A stretch of DNA of 64,000 nt. Source: Ruegeria spongiae (GTDB taxonomy: Bacteria; Pseudomonadota; Alphaproteobacteria; Rhodobacterales; Rhodobacteraceae). The stretch spans positions 1-64,000 of the forward strand of contig NZ_JAMFMB010000017.1 in the NCBI RefSeq assembly GCF_023502395.1, given 5' to 3'. The notes beneath the pieces were generated by a model. The model was not told where the DNA came from. It worked only from the letters and a program-made list of their open reading frames with translations, and searched no databases. A program made the position numbers and the translations under genes. Shown one piece after another: positions 50,616-59,920 of this stretch (its first letter is position 1; every line of letters starts with the position of its first letter).

Positions 50616-51640
50616 AGCTGAGCCCGCGCGACGCCGAGGGTTATTTCGCACGTCCCGACGCCTCAAAGACCGGCATCCTGATCTATGGCGCTGACGCCAT
50701 GCGGGTGGCGCTGAAGCGGCAGCAGGTTCTGGCCGCACTGCTGGGCGCCAATGCCGATGAAGAGATGCGGCTGACCCGCCTGTCCGGTTCCGATCTGCGC
50801 TCGGACCCGACCTTGCTGCTGGACGCGATCAAGGCCGTGGGCTTCTTTCCCGGCCCACGCGGTGCATTTGTCGAAGAGGCGACAGATGCCGCCGCCCCTG
50901 CGGTGCTGTCGGCGCTGTCGGACTGGGCCGAGGGCGATGCCCAGATCATCGTCACGGCGGGGCAGTTGAAACCGTCCTCCAAGCTGCGCAAGGCGTTTGA
51001 GACCCATCCCAACGCCTATGCAGTGGGCATCTATGACGACCCGCCAACACGCTCCGAGATCGAGCGCATTCTGTCCGAGACCGGGATTCGCAACGTTCCC
51101 CGCGAACCGATGTCGGCACTGGTCGATCTGGCGGGCGAGCTTGGGCCCGGCGATTTCGCCCGCACGGTGGAAAAGCTGGCGCTATACAAACGCGGCGACG
51201 AGGCCGAGCTGTCGCTGGACGATATCCAGACCTGCGCGCCGCAATCCAGTGAGGCAGGACTGGACGATGTGCTCAATATCGTGGCCGAGGGGCGCACGGG
51301 TGAGATCGGCCCGCTGATGCGGCGGTTGGTGGCGCAGGGCACAACCGGCGTGTCGCTCTGCATCGGGGCGACCTGGCATTTTCGCACGCTTTATACCTGC
51401 GCGGCTGATCCCGGCGGTCCGGCGCAGGGAATCGGGCGGTTGCGCCCACCGGTCTATGGCAAGCGCCGCGACCGTATTCTGCGACAGGCGCAGACCTGGG
51501 GTGCGCCGCGACTGGAAACCGCGCTGACGTTGCTGACCGATACCGATCTGCAACTGCGCTCGGCCGGGCAGACAGCCCCGGCCATGGCGCTGGTCGAACG
51601 GGCGCTGATCCGGCTGGCAATGCTGGCGCGGGCGCGTTGA
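50612..51640 (+). CDS. holA: DNA polymerase III delta subunit
   Basis: A 342-residue delta subunit that opens the beta sliding clamp in the clamp-loader complex. It starts [20 protein letters not shown], with the ILIYGADAMRV block in place of a true Walker A motif, and has RLSGSDLRSDPTLLLDAIK, GFFPGPRGAF and the C-terminal helical collar. ATG at 50612 overlaps the lptE stop. Fits alphaproteobacterial HolA in size and neighbourhood. Confidence 0.93.
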   Translation: MKLSPRDAEGYFARPDASKTGILIYGADAMRVALKRQQVLAALLGANADEEMRLTRLSGSDLRSDPTLLLDAIKAVGFFPGPRGAFVEEATDAAAPAVLSALSDWAEGDAQIIVTAGQLKPSSKLRKAFETHPNAYAVGIYDDPPTRSEIERILSETGIRNVPREPMSALVDLAGELGPGDFARTVEKLALYKRGDEAELSLDDIQTCAPQSSEAGLDDVLNIVAEGRTGEIGPLMRRLVAQGTTGVSLCIGATWHFRTLYTCAADPGGPAQGIGRLRPPVYGKRRDRILRQAQTWGAPRLETALTLLTDTDLQLRSAGQTAPAMALVERALIRLAMLARAR

Positions 51641-51712
51641 CGTGACGCGGTGTTTGGCTTGATCTGGCCTCGGATCGCGCCAGTATCCGCTCAGCCATAA
51701 ATAGGAGCCGAA

Positions 51713-52303
51713 ATGTACACCGTTTACGGAAAACCGATGACCAGAACCTTCCGGGTTCTGTGGATGCTGGAAGAGATCGGGGCGGAATACGATCTGGTGC
51801 CCGCCGCTCCGCGCAGCCCCGAGATCACGGCGCTGAATGCGTCCGGCAAGGTGCCGGTGCTGCAGGTGGATGACGACTATGTCACCGACTCCACCGCCAT
51901 CATGACCTTTCTGGGCGACCGGCATGGTGCATTGACCCATCCCTCGGGCACCGTAGCGCGGGCGCAGCAGGACGCGGTGACACATTTGCTGCTGGATGAG
52001 TTGGACGCGGTCCTGTGGACTGCCGCCCGGCATTCCTTCATCCTGCCCGAGGAACAGCGGCATCCCGGCGTCAAGGACAGCCTGAAATGGGAATTTGCGG
52101 GCAATGCGGCCCGTCTGGCCGAGCGGATCGACGGCCCCTATCTGTGTGGGGATCAGATGACGATTGCCGACATTATCTGCGTGCATTGCCTGAACTGGGC
52201 GATCGGCGCGAAATTCCCGCTGGAAAACCAGACGCTTGCCGATTACGCCAAAGGGATCCGGTCACGCGAAGCGTTTCAGCGGGTCCGGGCATTGGCCACT
52301 TAG
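51713..52303 (+). CDS. Glutathione S-transferase family protein
   Basis: A 196-residue GST with an N-terminal thioredoxin-like domain (YTVYGKPMTRTFRVLWMLEE, then SGKVPVLQVDDDYVTDSTAI, containing the cis-proline and the glutathione gamma-glutamyl-binding DS) and a C-terminal all-helical domain. Probable conjugation or detoxification; substrate unknown. ATG 51713 has TAGGAG upstream. The last four bases overlap the converging flavoprotein gene. Confidence 0.9.
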   Translation: MYTVYGKPMTRTFRVLWMLEEIGAEYDLVPAAPRSPEITALNASGKVPVLQVDDDYVTDSTAIMTFLGDRHGALTHPSGTVARAQQDAVTHLLLDELDAVLWTAARHSFILPEEQRHPGVKDSLKWEFAGNAARLAERIDGPYLCGDQMTIADIICVHCLNWAIGAKFPLENQTLADYAKGIRSREAFQRVRALAT

Positions 52304-53478
52304 GCGTTCAGACGCGCGGCGGCGGCACGACCCGCCCAGCGCCCGGTGGCCAGGCAGGCGGTCAACAGGTAACCGCCGGTCGGGGCCTCCCAATCCAGCA
52401 TTTCCCCGGCACAATACGTGCCGGGCATCGCCGTCAGCATCAGGGCCTCGTCCAGCGCCGCGTGCATCACGCCGCCCGCAGTCGAGATCGCCTGATCCAT
52501 CGGCCGCAGCCCGGCATGCCGGACCGGCAGCGCCTTGATCAGCCGTGCCAGATCCAGTGGCGCGTCTGGCAGCGGACGACCGAACTCCATCAACAGCGCC
52601 AGCTTGGCCGCATCCAACCCCAGCCGCTTGCGCAGGTGATTGCCCAGGCTGGTCTTGCCACGCGGCGCGGATAGCCGCTTGCGGATAGCCTCCTCCGAGG
52701 ATCCGGCCAGCAGGTCTACGGTCAGTTCCGCGCCCTCGCGCACCGGTTTGCTGATCGCGTAGATGCCGCCGCCTTCCAGCCCCTGCGCGGACAGGATCGC
52801 CTCGCCGCGCGACATGGTGTCCCCGGCCCGCCACGCCACGCCTTTCAGGGGCTGGCCCAGTACCGCCTCCATATGCGCCGACCATGCGACCCGCAGCCCG
52901 ACATTTGCCGCAGCAAACGGGCTGAGCGCCACGCCCCGGTCGCGTAACATCTCGGCCCAGGCCCCGTCAGAGCCCAGCCGCGCCCAACTTGCACCGCCCA
53001 GCGCCAGAATCACCGCATCGGCATGCAGCACGTGCGGCCCGTCGGGGGTGTCGAAACCAACTTTCCCGTCCTGCCACCCGGTCCAGCGCCAGCGGGTGCG
53101 GCGGGTCACGCCCAACCCATCAAGCCGCGCCAGCCAGGCCCGCAACAACGGCGAAGCCTTCATTACGCGCGGAAAGACACGACCGGAGGAGCCAGTGAAC
53201 ACCTCCTGATCCAGCCCACGCGCCCAATTGATCACCTGAGCGGCGTCGAATTCACTGATCATGGGTCGCAACCAGTCTGCCGCCTCACCATAGGCTGACA
53301 AAAGCGGTTCCAGCGGTTCGTCCTTGGTCAGGTTCAGGCCCGACTTTCCCGCCATCAGCAACTTGCGCCCGAACGAGGGCTTGGCGTCTGCCAGCAGCAC
53401 CGTGTGACCCGCGCGCGCCAGTTCCTCTGCCGCCATCAACCCGGCGGGACCGGCACCGATCACCACGGCTTCAGGCAT
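52300..53478 (-). CDS. TIGR03862-type flavoprotein (HI0933/BaiN family)
   Basis: A 392-residue FAD-dependent protein of the HI0933/YhiN group. An N-terminal dinucleotide fold begins EAVVIGAGPAGLMAAEELAR, then GRKLLMAGKSGLNLT and a C-terminal CAGEMLDWEAPTGGYLL block that contacts FAD. Biochemical role in this subgroup is not settled. It converges with the GST gene and diverges from the HNH gene across 68 bases. Confidence 0.9.
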   Translation of the reverse strand: MPEAVVIGAGPAGLMAAEELARAGHTVLLADAKPSFGRKLLMAGKSGLNLTKDEPLEPLLSAYGEAADWLRPMISEFDAAQVINWARGLDQEVFTGSSGRVFPRVMKASPLLRAWLARLDGLGVTRRTRWRWTGWQDGKVGFDTPDGPHVLHADAVILALGGASWARLGSDGAWAEMLRDRGVALSPFAAANVGLRVAWSAHMEAVLGQPLKGVAWRAGDTMSRGEAILSAQGLEGGGIYAISKPVREGAELTVDLLAGSSEEAIRKRLSAPRGKTSLGNHLRKRLGLDAAKLALLMEFGRPLPDAPLDLARLIKALPVRHAGLRPMDQAISTAGGVMHAALDEALMLTAMPGTYCAGEMLDWEAPTGGYLLTACLATGRWAGRAAAARLNA

Positions 53479-53546
53479 GCCGCCCTCTTGCGCGCCGCCA
53501 CAGGCTCGCGGATGCTATGCGCTCACAACCTGTCATTCGAGCTTCC

Positions 53547-53837
53547 ATGTCCGATCCCGTCTGTCCCCTGTGCAACCGTCCGATACCATCCGGTTCCGGC
53601 AGCTTGCATCATCTGATCCCAAAACTGAAAGGGGGCAAGGGCGGGCCGACGGTTTTGCTGCATGATATCTGCCACCGTGAAATCCATGCCACGCTGAGCG
53701 AGGCCGAATTGGCGCGGTCTTTTGACACGATTGCCTCACTGCGAACCCATCCAAGGCTAGCGAAGTTCATCGCATGGATCGCAAAGCGCCCGCCCGGCTT
53801 TCGCTCGAAAGTACCGGGCAAGCGCCGGTCGCGGTGA
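53547..53837 (+). CDS. Small HNH-type nuclease domain protein
   Basis: A 96-residue protein with an HNH-like zinc-finger fold: C6 and C9 in PVCPLCNRP, H21-H22 in LHHLIPKLKGG, and C42-H43...H47 in HDICHREIH. The central Asn of the classical motif is replaced within GGPTVLLH, but this variant retains all metal-binding positions seen in related small HNH proteins. ATG at 53547 was chosen over one ten residues upstream because it begins just before the first cysteine pair. No phage or restriction genes are nearby. Its stop abuts the converging VOC gene. Confidence 0.78.
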   Translation: MSDPVCPLCNRPIPSGSGSLHHLIPKLKGGKGGPTVLLHDICHREIHATLSEAELARSFDTIASLRTHPRLAKFIAWIAKRPPGFRSKVPGKRRSR

Positions 53838-54572
53838 TCAACCCGGCAGGACCGGTACGCCCGAGGGATCGGTCGCGGCGCTGCCCAGCCCTGCCACCTC
53901 AATCCCCAACAGATCGGGAACCGGTGCAAACACTGCATTTTCGACGTGTTGGAATTCGAGCACTGTATAAGGCCGCCGCCACAACCATTCACGATTGCCC
54001 GCCGCCCAGAGGTCAGGCAGCGGCGGGTGCTCATCGGTGAAGGCCAGAAAATGCAGGTCGAAGCCGTAGGCGTTGACATCCTGCACTGACAACAGCCGCA
54101 TTCCGAGGTCTTTCCAATAAGCGGTATCCACCTGAATATCGCCACTGCGCAGGGTGATCTGTCCGATCCGTGCCTCGGCAAACGGCGCATCCGGGTCGCC
54201 GGCATCCGACGCCCTGTTGCCCTCGAAATCCCATTGCAGCAATTCGATCACGAAGCCCTCGGGATCGCTCAGATGAGCCATGTAGCCGATATCGAGGAAC
54301 TGTTTCGGCTCGCTCACCGCGACGCCTTTGGCCCGGAGCGCGCGCACCGCATCGTCGAGATTGGGCAGAGTGATCCCGATCTTCCAATAACGCTGGCCAG
54401 GGTCATGGGCATAACCGCCGCCACCGGGGTGCAGCACCAGATCTGCATCCTGCCCGGCATAGCCGAGACGCCCATCATCCTGCGCCTTCATGCCCAGATT
54501 GCCGGTATAGAAAGCAGCAAGCGTCGCAGGATCGGCGCAGCGCAGATGCAGGCCGGACAGCCTCATGGGCAA
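53838..54572 (-). CDS. VOC-family protein with two tandem vicinal-oxygen-chelate modules
   Basis: A 244-residue protein containing two glyoxalase/extradiol-type modules. Module one (about 1-125) begins LSGLHLRCADPATLAAFYTG, and module two (about 130-244) has RIGQITLRSGDIQVDTAYWK. Reactions range from ring cleavage to isomerisation in the family. The gene overlaps the crotonase-like gene by ten bases and is probably the last of a three-gene unit with the SDR. Substrate unknown. Confidence 0.88.
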   Translation of the reverse strand: MPMRLSGLHLRCADPATLAAFYTGNLGMKAQDDGRLGYAGQDADLVLHPGGGGYAHDPGQRYWKIGITLPNLDDAVRALRAKGVAVSEPKQFLDIGYMAHLSDPEGFVIELLQWDFEGNRASDAGDPDAPFAEARIGQITLRSGDIQVDTAYWKDLGMRLLSVQDVNAYGFDLHFLAFTDEHPPLPDLWAAGNREWLWRRPYTVLEFQHVENAVFAPVPDLLGIEVAGLGSAATDPSGVPVLPG

Positions 54573-55171
54573 AGCTCTGCGATGGCCGTGGCGATGGCCG
54601 GGTCCGCCGCGACGCTATCGGCCACCAGATCCTGCGCGGTCTGCATCAGAGCTTCCGGCTCGACGATCCGGTCCACCAGGCCAAACGCATAGGCTTCCTG
54701 CGCGGTGATCTTTTGCCCGGCCATCAGGATCAGCCGCGTGCGAGCCGGGCCGATCAGCGCCGCCATGCGTTTGGGGTCAGAGGGTTGGGGTCGAAAGCCC
54801 AGTTTCATCACCGGATAGAAGAACTTGGCCGACGGCACGGCAATGCGCAGATCGCAGGCCAGTGCCATCCCGTTGGCCCCGCCCGCCAGCGTCCCGTTGA
54901 GCGCCGCGACGGTCAGACAGGGCAGCGCCGTAATCGCGCCTGACAGTTTTTCCCACAGGTCAGAGGTGGCCAGCCCGGCCTTGGCCTCGTCCAGATCGGC
55001 ACCGGCGCTGAAGACCTTGCCCTTGCCGGTCAGGATCAGCGCCCGCGCCGCGGTCGCGGCCTGCGCGATTTCCACCAGATCACCCAGCATCTCGCCGGTC
55101 AGCGAATTGGCCTTCTCGGGCCGGTCCAGCGTCACGGTCCAGAGCCCGTCCTTGCGGTCAACTTCGATCAT
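54563..55171 (-). CDS. Crotonase/enoyl-CoA hydratase-fold protein lacking both canonical glutamates
   Basis: A 202-residue crotonase-fold protein, shorter than the usual ~260. The oxyanion-hole blocks are recognisable: FSAGADLDEAKAG and LNGTLAGGANGMALACDLR. The two hydratase glutamates are replaced: N100 stands in the GGGCE position and V121 in the LPE position. The C-terminal trimerisation region is truncated. Hydratase activity is therefore unlikely; isomerase, hydrolase or decarboxylase-like activity is possible. The ATG overlaps the upstream SDR stop as ATGA. Confidence 0.85.
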   Translation of the reverse strand: MIEVDRKDGLWTVTLDRPEKANSLTGEMLGDLVEIAQAATAARALILTGKGKVFSAGADLDEAKAGLATSDLWEKLSGAITALPCLTVAALNGTLAGGANGMALACDLRIAVPSAKFFYPVMKLGFRPQPSDPKRMAALIGPARTRLILMAGQKITAQEAYAFGLVDRIVEPEALMQTAQDLVADSVAADPAIATAIAELCP

Positions 55172-55920
55172 ATCAGCCCGACCCTCTTGCGGATCGCCTC
55201 CTGCCGCAGAGACACTTCTGTTCCGATGAATTCATCCGCATCGGGTGAACACATCCACAGCATCGCGCGCGCGGGCCAGTCCGGCGGGATGTGATCCTCC
55301 CAGTCCAATTGGCTGACCGGGTTGATGCCCGAGGCCTTGATCTCGCGCTGCATCTGGGTGGCCACCGTGCCCGGCGACATCCCCATGGCGCGGATGCCGT
55401 TGTGACGCTCCTCCAGATCCAGACAACCCGTCAGCATCGCCGCGCCTGCCTTGGAGGCGCAATAATGGCTCCAGGCTTCGATCGGGTTGTGGGCTGCGCC
55501 GGAACTGACCGTGATGATCGTGCCCCCACCGGTCTGCCGCATCACCGGAACCGCCGCGCGCATCCCGTAGAAGACACCTTTGAGGTTGATGTCGATCATG
55601 TGACCCCAGGCAGCGGGTTCGGCGCCCGCAAGATGCGAGATCGGGTCGATCGCCCCGGCATTGCCGATCAGCACGTCCAACTGACCGAAGCTTTGCATGC
55701 AGGTATTCACCGCCATCTCGACCTGCGCGTAATCCGTCACATCGCAGACCACCGGCACCGCCCGGTGACCAATTTCGTCGGCAAGTTCCTGAATATGCTG
55801 GCCGGTGCGCGCAGCCAGCACCAGATTTGCCCCTGCTTCGGCAAAGACGCGCGCGGTTTCCGCGCCGATGCCCCGGCTGGCCCCGGTTATCAATACTGTT
55901 TTTCCCTGCATTTCGGGCAC
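55168..55920 (-). CDS. Short-chain dehydrogenase/reductase
   Basis: A 250-residue SDR with TGASRGIG, the IGNAG block in place of NNAG, the serine in TVSSGAAHN and the YCASK pair. The GTG at 55920 has AGGAGG at the ideal distance, five bases upstream, and gives an N-terminus MPEMQGKTVLITG, so it is preferred to the ATG at 55911 and to a longer frame. The stop overlaps the crotonase-like gene. Together with the crotonase and VOC genes it suggests a small catabolic unit of unknown substrate. Confidence 0.88.
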   Translation of the reverse strand: MPEMQGKTVLITGASRGIGAETARVFAEAGANLVLAARTGQHIQELADEIGHRAVPVVCDVTDYAQVEMAVNTCMQSFGQLDVLIGNAGAIDPISHLAGAEPAAWGHMIDINLKGVFYGMRAAVPVMRQTGGGTIITVSSGAAHNPIEAWSHYCASKAGAAMLTGCLDLEERHNGIRAMGMSPGTVATQMQREIKASGINPVSQLDWEDHIPPDWPARAMLWMCSPDADEFIGTEVSLRQEAIRKRVGLI

Positions 55921-56052
55921 TCTATCCTCCTGCTCGCGGCGCTTGGCAAACACTTAGTTGACCGACAGAGGGCGGTCCAGCCCCAGCCCCCCTTGACGCC
56001 CGGTCGCCAAGAACGGACGATGCGCGCAAAATTGATCTGGAAAGGTTCCCCG

Positions 56053-57585
56053 ATGTCCACATTTTTGCGCCGCTCCTGCGGAGCCGCCTTCGTTTATGCC
56101 CTCGCCGCGCAGGGCGCGTCGGCGGACCTGACCGCCCAGGATGTCTGGGCCGATTGGCAGGCCTATATGAACGGTATGGGGTATGAGGTCAGCGCCTCGG
56201 AGGCCACCTCCGGCGCGGTCACAACCATCTCGGATCTGGCGATGTCGATGCCGCTGCCCGAAGAGGATGGCAACTTCGTCATGACCATCCCGGAAATGAC
56301 TTTGACCGAAAACGGCGACGGTACGGTTGCCATCGGCCTGCCCGACTCGTTTCCGCTGACCCTCGACTTCAAAAGCCCGGACGAGGGCGCATTCCAGGTC
56401 GAACTGACTTATTCGCAGGAAAATCTGGCGATGGCGGTCTCCGGTGCACCCGATGACATGACCTATGACTATGCCGCCGATACGGTCACGGTGGAACTGA
56501 CCTCACTGACGGACAATGACGAGGTCCTGCCCCCCGACGCGTTCAAGGCGCTGATGAAGATCAGCGGAGTAACCGGAACCTCGCAGATGAAAATCGGCGA
56601 TATGCGCGACGTAGCCCAGACCATGAAGGCGGCGGCGCTGAGCTATGAGGTGGCATTCGACGACCCCGAAAGCGAAGAGCAGGCCTTGATTGCCGGTGAA
56701 ATGGAGGGGTTGGGCTTTACCGGCAGCGGCGCGCTGCCCAAGGAATGGGATGCGGCGGATTACCAGAGCCTGATGGAATCGGGCTTCAACTTCGCGGGCG
56801 GGTTCACCTTCGAGAAGGGCAATACCAACGTGAGCGGCAACGCCGAAGAAGGCCCGTTCACGCTTGCCAGCAACTCGCAAGGCGGGACGTTCGACGTCGC
56901 AATGACGGACGCTCAGATCAAATATGACGTGAAGCAGAACGACACCAAACTGGCGGTGACCTCGGGCGATCTGCCCTTCCCGATCGAAATGGCCATGGCC
57001 AGTGCCGGGCTGACCTTTGAATTCCCGGTTCAGGCCGGCGACACCCCGCAGCCCTTTGCGTTCGGGATGGAACTGACCGACTTCACCATGTCCGACATCT
57101 TGTGGAGCATGTTCGACCCTGCGGGCGCGCTGCCGCGTGATCCCGCGACCGTAGCGCTGGACACCGAAGGCACCGCGACGGTTCTGGTCAATTTCATGGA
57201 CCCGGCCGTGGCCGAAACGCTGGAGGCCACCGACGCGGCGCCAGGCCAGCTTGAAACGCTCAACATCAAGCAACTGCTGATCTCGATGGTTGGCGCCAAG
57301 CTTACGGGCACCGGAGCGTTTGCGTTTGACAACACCGGCACCAATACCGAGGAGTTCGGCGGCATGCCCGCACCTACCGGTGTGGCCAATCTGGAACTGA
57401 CCGGCGCCAACGCGCTGATCGACAAGCTGATCGGCATGGGGATGCTGGCGGAACAGGATGCCATGGGTGCGCGGATGATGATGGGCCTGCTGGCGGTGCC
57501 GGGCGACGCGCCCGATACGCTGAAATCGGAAATCGAGATCAACAAAGAGGGCCATATTTCGGCCAATGGGCAGCGGATCAAGTGA
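56053..57585 (+). CDS. DUF2125 domain-containing periplasmic or envelope protein
   Basis: A 510-residue exported protein. A signal peptide is visible at residues 1-25 (FVYALAAQGASA, cleavage before DLTAQD). The rest matches DUF2125, a long beta-rich alphaproteobacterial family of unknown role, with repeated blocks such as SLTDNDEVLPPDAFKAL and a PTGVANLELTGANALIDKL end region. ATG at 56053 with GGAAAGG upstream sets the start; the upstream open frame overlaps the divergent SDR gene. A probable terminator follows. Confidence 0.88.
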   Translation: MSTFLRRSCGAAFVYALAAQGASADLTAQDVWADWQAYMNGMGYEVSASEATSGAVTTISDLAMSMPLPEEDGNFVMTIPEMTLTENGDGTVAIGLPDSFPLTLDFKSPDEGAFQVELTYSQENLAMAVSGAPDDMTYDYAADTVTVELTSLTDNDEVLPPDAFKALMKISGVTGTSQMKIGDMRDVAQTMKAAALSYEVAFDDPESEEQALIAGEMEGLGFTGSGALPKEWDAADYQSLMESGFNFAGGFTFEKGNTNVSGNAEEGPFTLASNSQGGTFDVAMTDAQIKYDVKQNDTKLAVTSGDLPFPIEMAMASAGLTFEFPVQAGDTPQPFAFGMELTDFTMSDILWSMFDPAGALPRDPATVALDTEGTATVLVNFMDPAVAETLEATDAAPGQLETLNIKQLLISMVGAKLTGTGAFAFDNTGTNTEEFGGMPAPTGVANLELTGANALIDKLIGMGMLAEQDAMGARMMMGLLAVPGDAPDTLKSEIEINKEGHISANGQRIK

Positions 57586-57605
57586 TCCCCGCGCCATGAC
57601 ACCGG

Positions 57606-57630
57606 ACGGGCCGCCTGTGCGGCCCGTTTC
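57606..57630 (+). terminator. Probable terminator after the DUF2125 gene
   Basis: ACGGGCCGC and GCGGCCCGT form a perfect 9-bp stem with a 4-base loop, then TTTC. It lies 20 bases after the DUF2125 stop. The T-run is short, so termination may be partial before the TldE gene. Confidence 0.6.
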
Positions 57631-57708
57631 CATTCGGACGCCCCCTGCCTTGAAGCTACGCCACCGCAGGGCTAGGTCCGCAGAAAGCCAAAGTTGAAAG
57701 ATCACCGA

Positions 57709-59055
57709 ATGACACAGCACCCCGGAGATATCTGCCAAGACCTGCTGAAGGCGGCGCGCGACGCTGGTGCCGACGCGGCGGATGCGATCGTGCTGCAGGG
57801 CAGCTCGGTCTCGGTCGAGGTGCGTAAAGGCGCGCTGGAACATGCCGAGCGTTCCGAGGATGCCGATCTGGGCTTACGGGTTCTGCTGGGCCAGCGGCAG
57901 GCGCTTGTATCGTCCTCGGACATGCGCCCGGAAGCGTTGCGGATGATGGCCGAACGCGCCGTTGCCATGGCTCGTGAAGCGCCCGAGGACCCGTTTTGCG
58001 GGTTGGCAGACGCCAGCGATCTGGCCGCAGATGTCTCGGTCGATGCTTTGGATCTTGCCGACCCAGCCGACCCGCCCTCGCCCGAAGCCCTGATGCAGGA
58101 CGCGCTGGCTGCCGAGGCCGCCGCGATGGCGGTGGACGGGGTGAGCCAGGTCTCGGATGCGGCGGCGGGCTATGGCGAGCACCGCGTGCATCTTGCCGCA
58201 AGCAACGGGTTTTCGGGTGGCTACACCCGGACCGGCAGGTCCCTGTCCTGCGTAGCGATCTCGGGCACCGGCACCGGGATGGAGCGCGACTATGACGGTG
58301 ACAGCCGCACCTATCAAAGCGATCTGCGCAAACCGCACGAGATCGGGCGTCTGGCCGCCGAACGCGCCGTCAGCCTGCAAGGCGCGCGCAAACCGCAGAC
58401 CGGCACGTTTTCGGTCCTGTTCGACGAACGGATTTCATCCTCGCTGATCGGTCATCTGATGGCGGCCTGCAACGGATCGTCGGTGGCACGCGGCGCCTCC
58501 TGGCTGAAGGACGGGCTGGAAACGCAAGTCCTGCCCGAGGGCCTGTCACTGACCGAAGACCCGCACCGCCCCCGCGTCTCGGGCTCGCGTCCCTTTGATG
58601 CCGAGGGGCTGCCCACCCGTCGCCGCCTGGTCGTCGACAATGGCGTGCTGACCGGCTGGACGCTGGATCTGGCCAGCGCCCGCAAACTGGGCATGAGTTC
58701 GACCGGGAATGCCACGCGCGGCGTGTCATCGCCACCCTCGCCCAGCAGCTGGAACCTGTCGCTGACGCAAGGGGCGGTATCCCGTGCCGATCTGATGCGC
58801 GACATGGGCACCGGTCTGCTGGTAACCTCGATGATCGGGTCCACCATCAACCCCAATACCGGCGACTATTCCCGCGGCGCGTCGGGCTTCTGGGTCGAAA
58901 ACGGAGAGATCGCCTATCCGGTCAATGAATGCACCATTGCGGGCAATCTGCGCGACATGCTGTTGCGGATTATTCCGGCCAATGACGCGCGCGCCAACCT
59001 GTCGCGTGTGGTGCCCTCGCTGCTGATCGAAGGGATGACCCTTGCCGGGAACTGA
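57709..59055 (+). CDS. TldD/PmbA family protein, TldE (PmbA)-type
   Basis: A 448-residue peptidase-family protein. Conserved blocks are DADLGLRVLLGQRQA, FDERISSSLIGHLM, GNATRGVSSPPSPSSWN and GSTINPNTGDYSRGASGFWV. It lacks the zinc-binding HExxxH motif of TldD, which marks it as the TldE/PmbA partner of the heterodimer that processes peptides. No TldD gene lies in the window. ATG 57709 is preferred to a TTG at 57694. Its last 14 bases overlap the downstream phosphatase gene. Confidence 0.9.
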   Translation: MTQHPGDICQDLLKAARDAGADAADAIVLQGSSVSVEVRKGALEHAERSEDADLGLRVLLGQRQALVSSSDMRPEALRMMAERAVAMAREAPEDPFCGLADASDLAADVSVDALDLADPADPPSPEALMQDALAAEAAAMAVDGVSQVSDAAAGYGEHRVHLAASNGFSGGYTRTGRSLSCVAISGTGTGMERDYDGDSRTYQSDLRKPHEIGRLAAERAVSLQGARKPQTGTFSVLFDERISSSLIGHLMAACNGSSVARGASWLKDGLETQVLPEGLSLTEDPHRPRVSGSRPFDAEGLPTRRRLVVDNGVLTGWTLDLASARKLGMSSTGNATRGVSSPPSPSSWNLSLTQGAVSRADLMRDMGTGLLVTSMIGSTINPNTGDYSRGASGFWVENGEIAYPVNECTIAGNLRDMLLRIIPANDARANLSRVVPSLLIEGMTLAGN

Positions 59056-59827
59056 CCTGCCCCTGCTGACCGAAGCCGCCCACGAGGCCGGACGGATCGC
59101 CGTCAGCTACTTCAAGCGCGACCATCAAAGCTGGGACAAGCCCGATGGCGCCGGGCCGGTGACCGAGGCCGATCTGGCGGTGAACCGGATGCTTGAGGAC
59201 ACCCTGCAAGCCGCGCGGCCCAACTATGGCTGGCTGAGCGAAGAGAGCGAGGATAGCGACGCGCGGCTGGACAAACCCCATGTCTTCATCCTCGACCCGA
59301 TCGACGGCACCCGCAGCTTTACCGAGGGCTCCCGCACCTGGGCGCATTCCTTTGCCGTCGCGCAGGAAGGGATCGTCACGGCGGCGGTGATCTACCTGCC
59401 GCTGCTCGACCTGATGTATAGCGCCGCGGCCGGTCAAGGCGCGACGCTCAACGGTGAGCCCATCTCGGTCTCGGAAACGCAGCTGCTCGATATGGCGGAA
59501 ATTCTGTCGGCGCGCCCCAACATGGACAGTCATCATTGGAAAGAGGGCCAGCCGCCGGGGTTCAAGCGCAGCTACCGCCCTTCGCTGGCGTATCGTCTGG
59601 CGCTGGTGGCGCAGGGGCGGTTCGACGGGATGCTGACCCTGCGCCGCAGCTGGGAATGGGATATCGCGGCAGGCGACCTGATCCTACGCGAGGCGGGTGG
59701 CGGATGCACCGACCGCAACGGCGCGCCGCTCAGGTTCAACAGCCCGTCTGCGCAGGTCGACGGGGTTGTCGCGGGTGGCCTCGCGGTGCATCAAGCGCTG
59801 ACCGGCGCGCTGAAACCGACCGCCTGA
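59042..59827 (+). CDS. cysQ: Inositol-monophosphatase-family phosphatase, probable 3'(2'),5'-bisphosphate nucleotidase CysQ
   Basis: A 261-residue Li+-sensitive phosphatase-family protein with EESED, DPIDGTRSFTEGS and WEWDIAAGDLILREAGG metal motifs. CysQ recycles 3'-phosphoadenosine 5'-phosphate formed in sulfate assimilation, but closely related members hydrolyse inositol monophosphate or histidinol phosphate. TTG at 59042 is the only upstream in-frame start and gives a normal N-terminus. It overlaps the TldE gene. Symbol uncertain because family members differ little in motifs. Confidence 0.78.
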   Translation: MPGTDLPLLTEAAHEAGRIAVSYFKRDHQSWDKPDGAGPVTEADLAVNRMLEDTLQAARPNYGWLSEESEDSDARLDKPHVFILDPIDGTRSFTEGSRTWAHSFAVAQEGIVTAAVIYLPLLDLMYSAAAGQGATLNGEPISVSETQLLDMAEILSARPNMDSHHWKEGQPPGFKRSYRPSLAYRLALVAQGRFDGMLTLRRSWEWDIAAGDLILREAGGGCTDRNGAPLRFNSPSAQVDGVVAGGLAVHQALTGALKPTA

Positions 59828-59920
59828 CGCGGCACCCGAAAACCCGCCATCCGCTTGACCCGACGCATGAATTCCTTAGGTTGCCGGGCGACCCCATGAC
59901 CATGAGACAAGGATTTCCGC

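Noticed and set aside
53547-53837. HNH protein as part of a restriction or phage-defence island
   Set aside because: Neighbours are metabolic genes with normal composition; no integrase, methyltransferase or repeats nearby.
57709-59055. TldD peptidase
   Set aside because: No HExxxH zinc motif is visible, so it is assigned to the TldE/PmbA side of the family.
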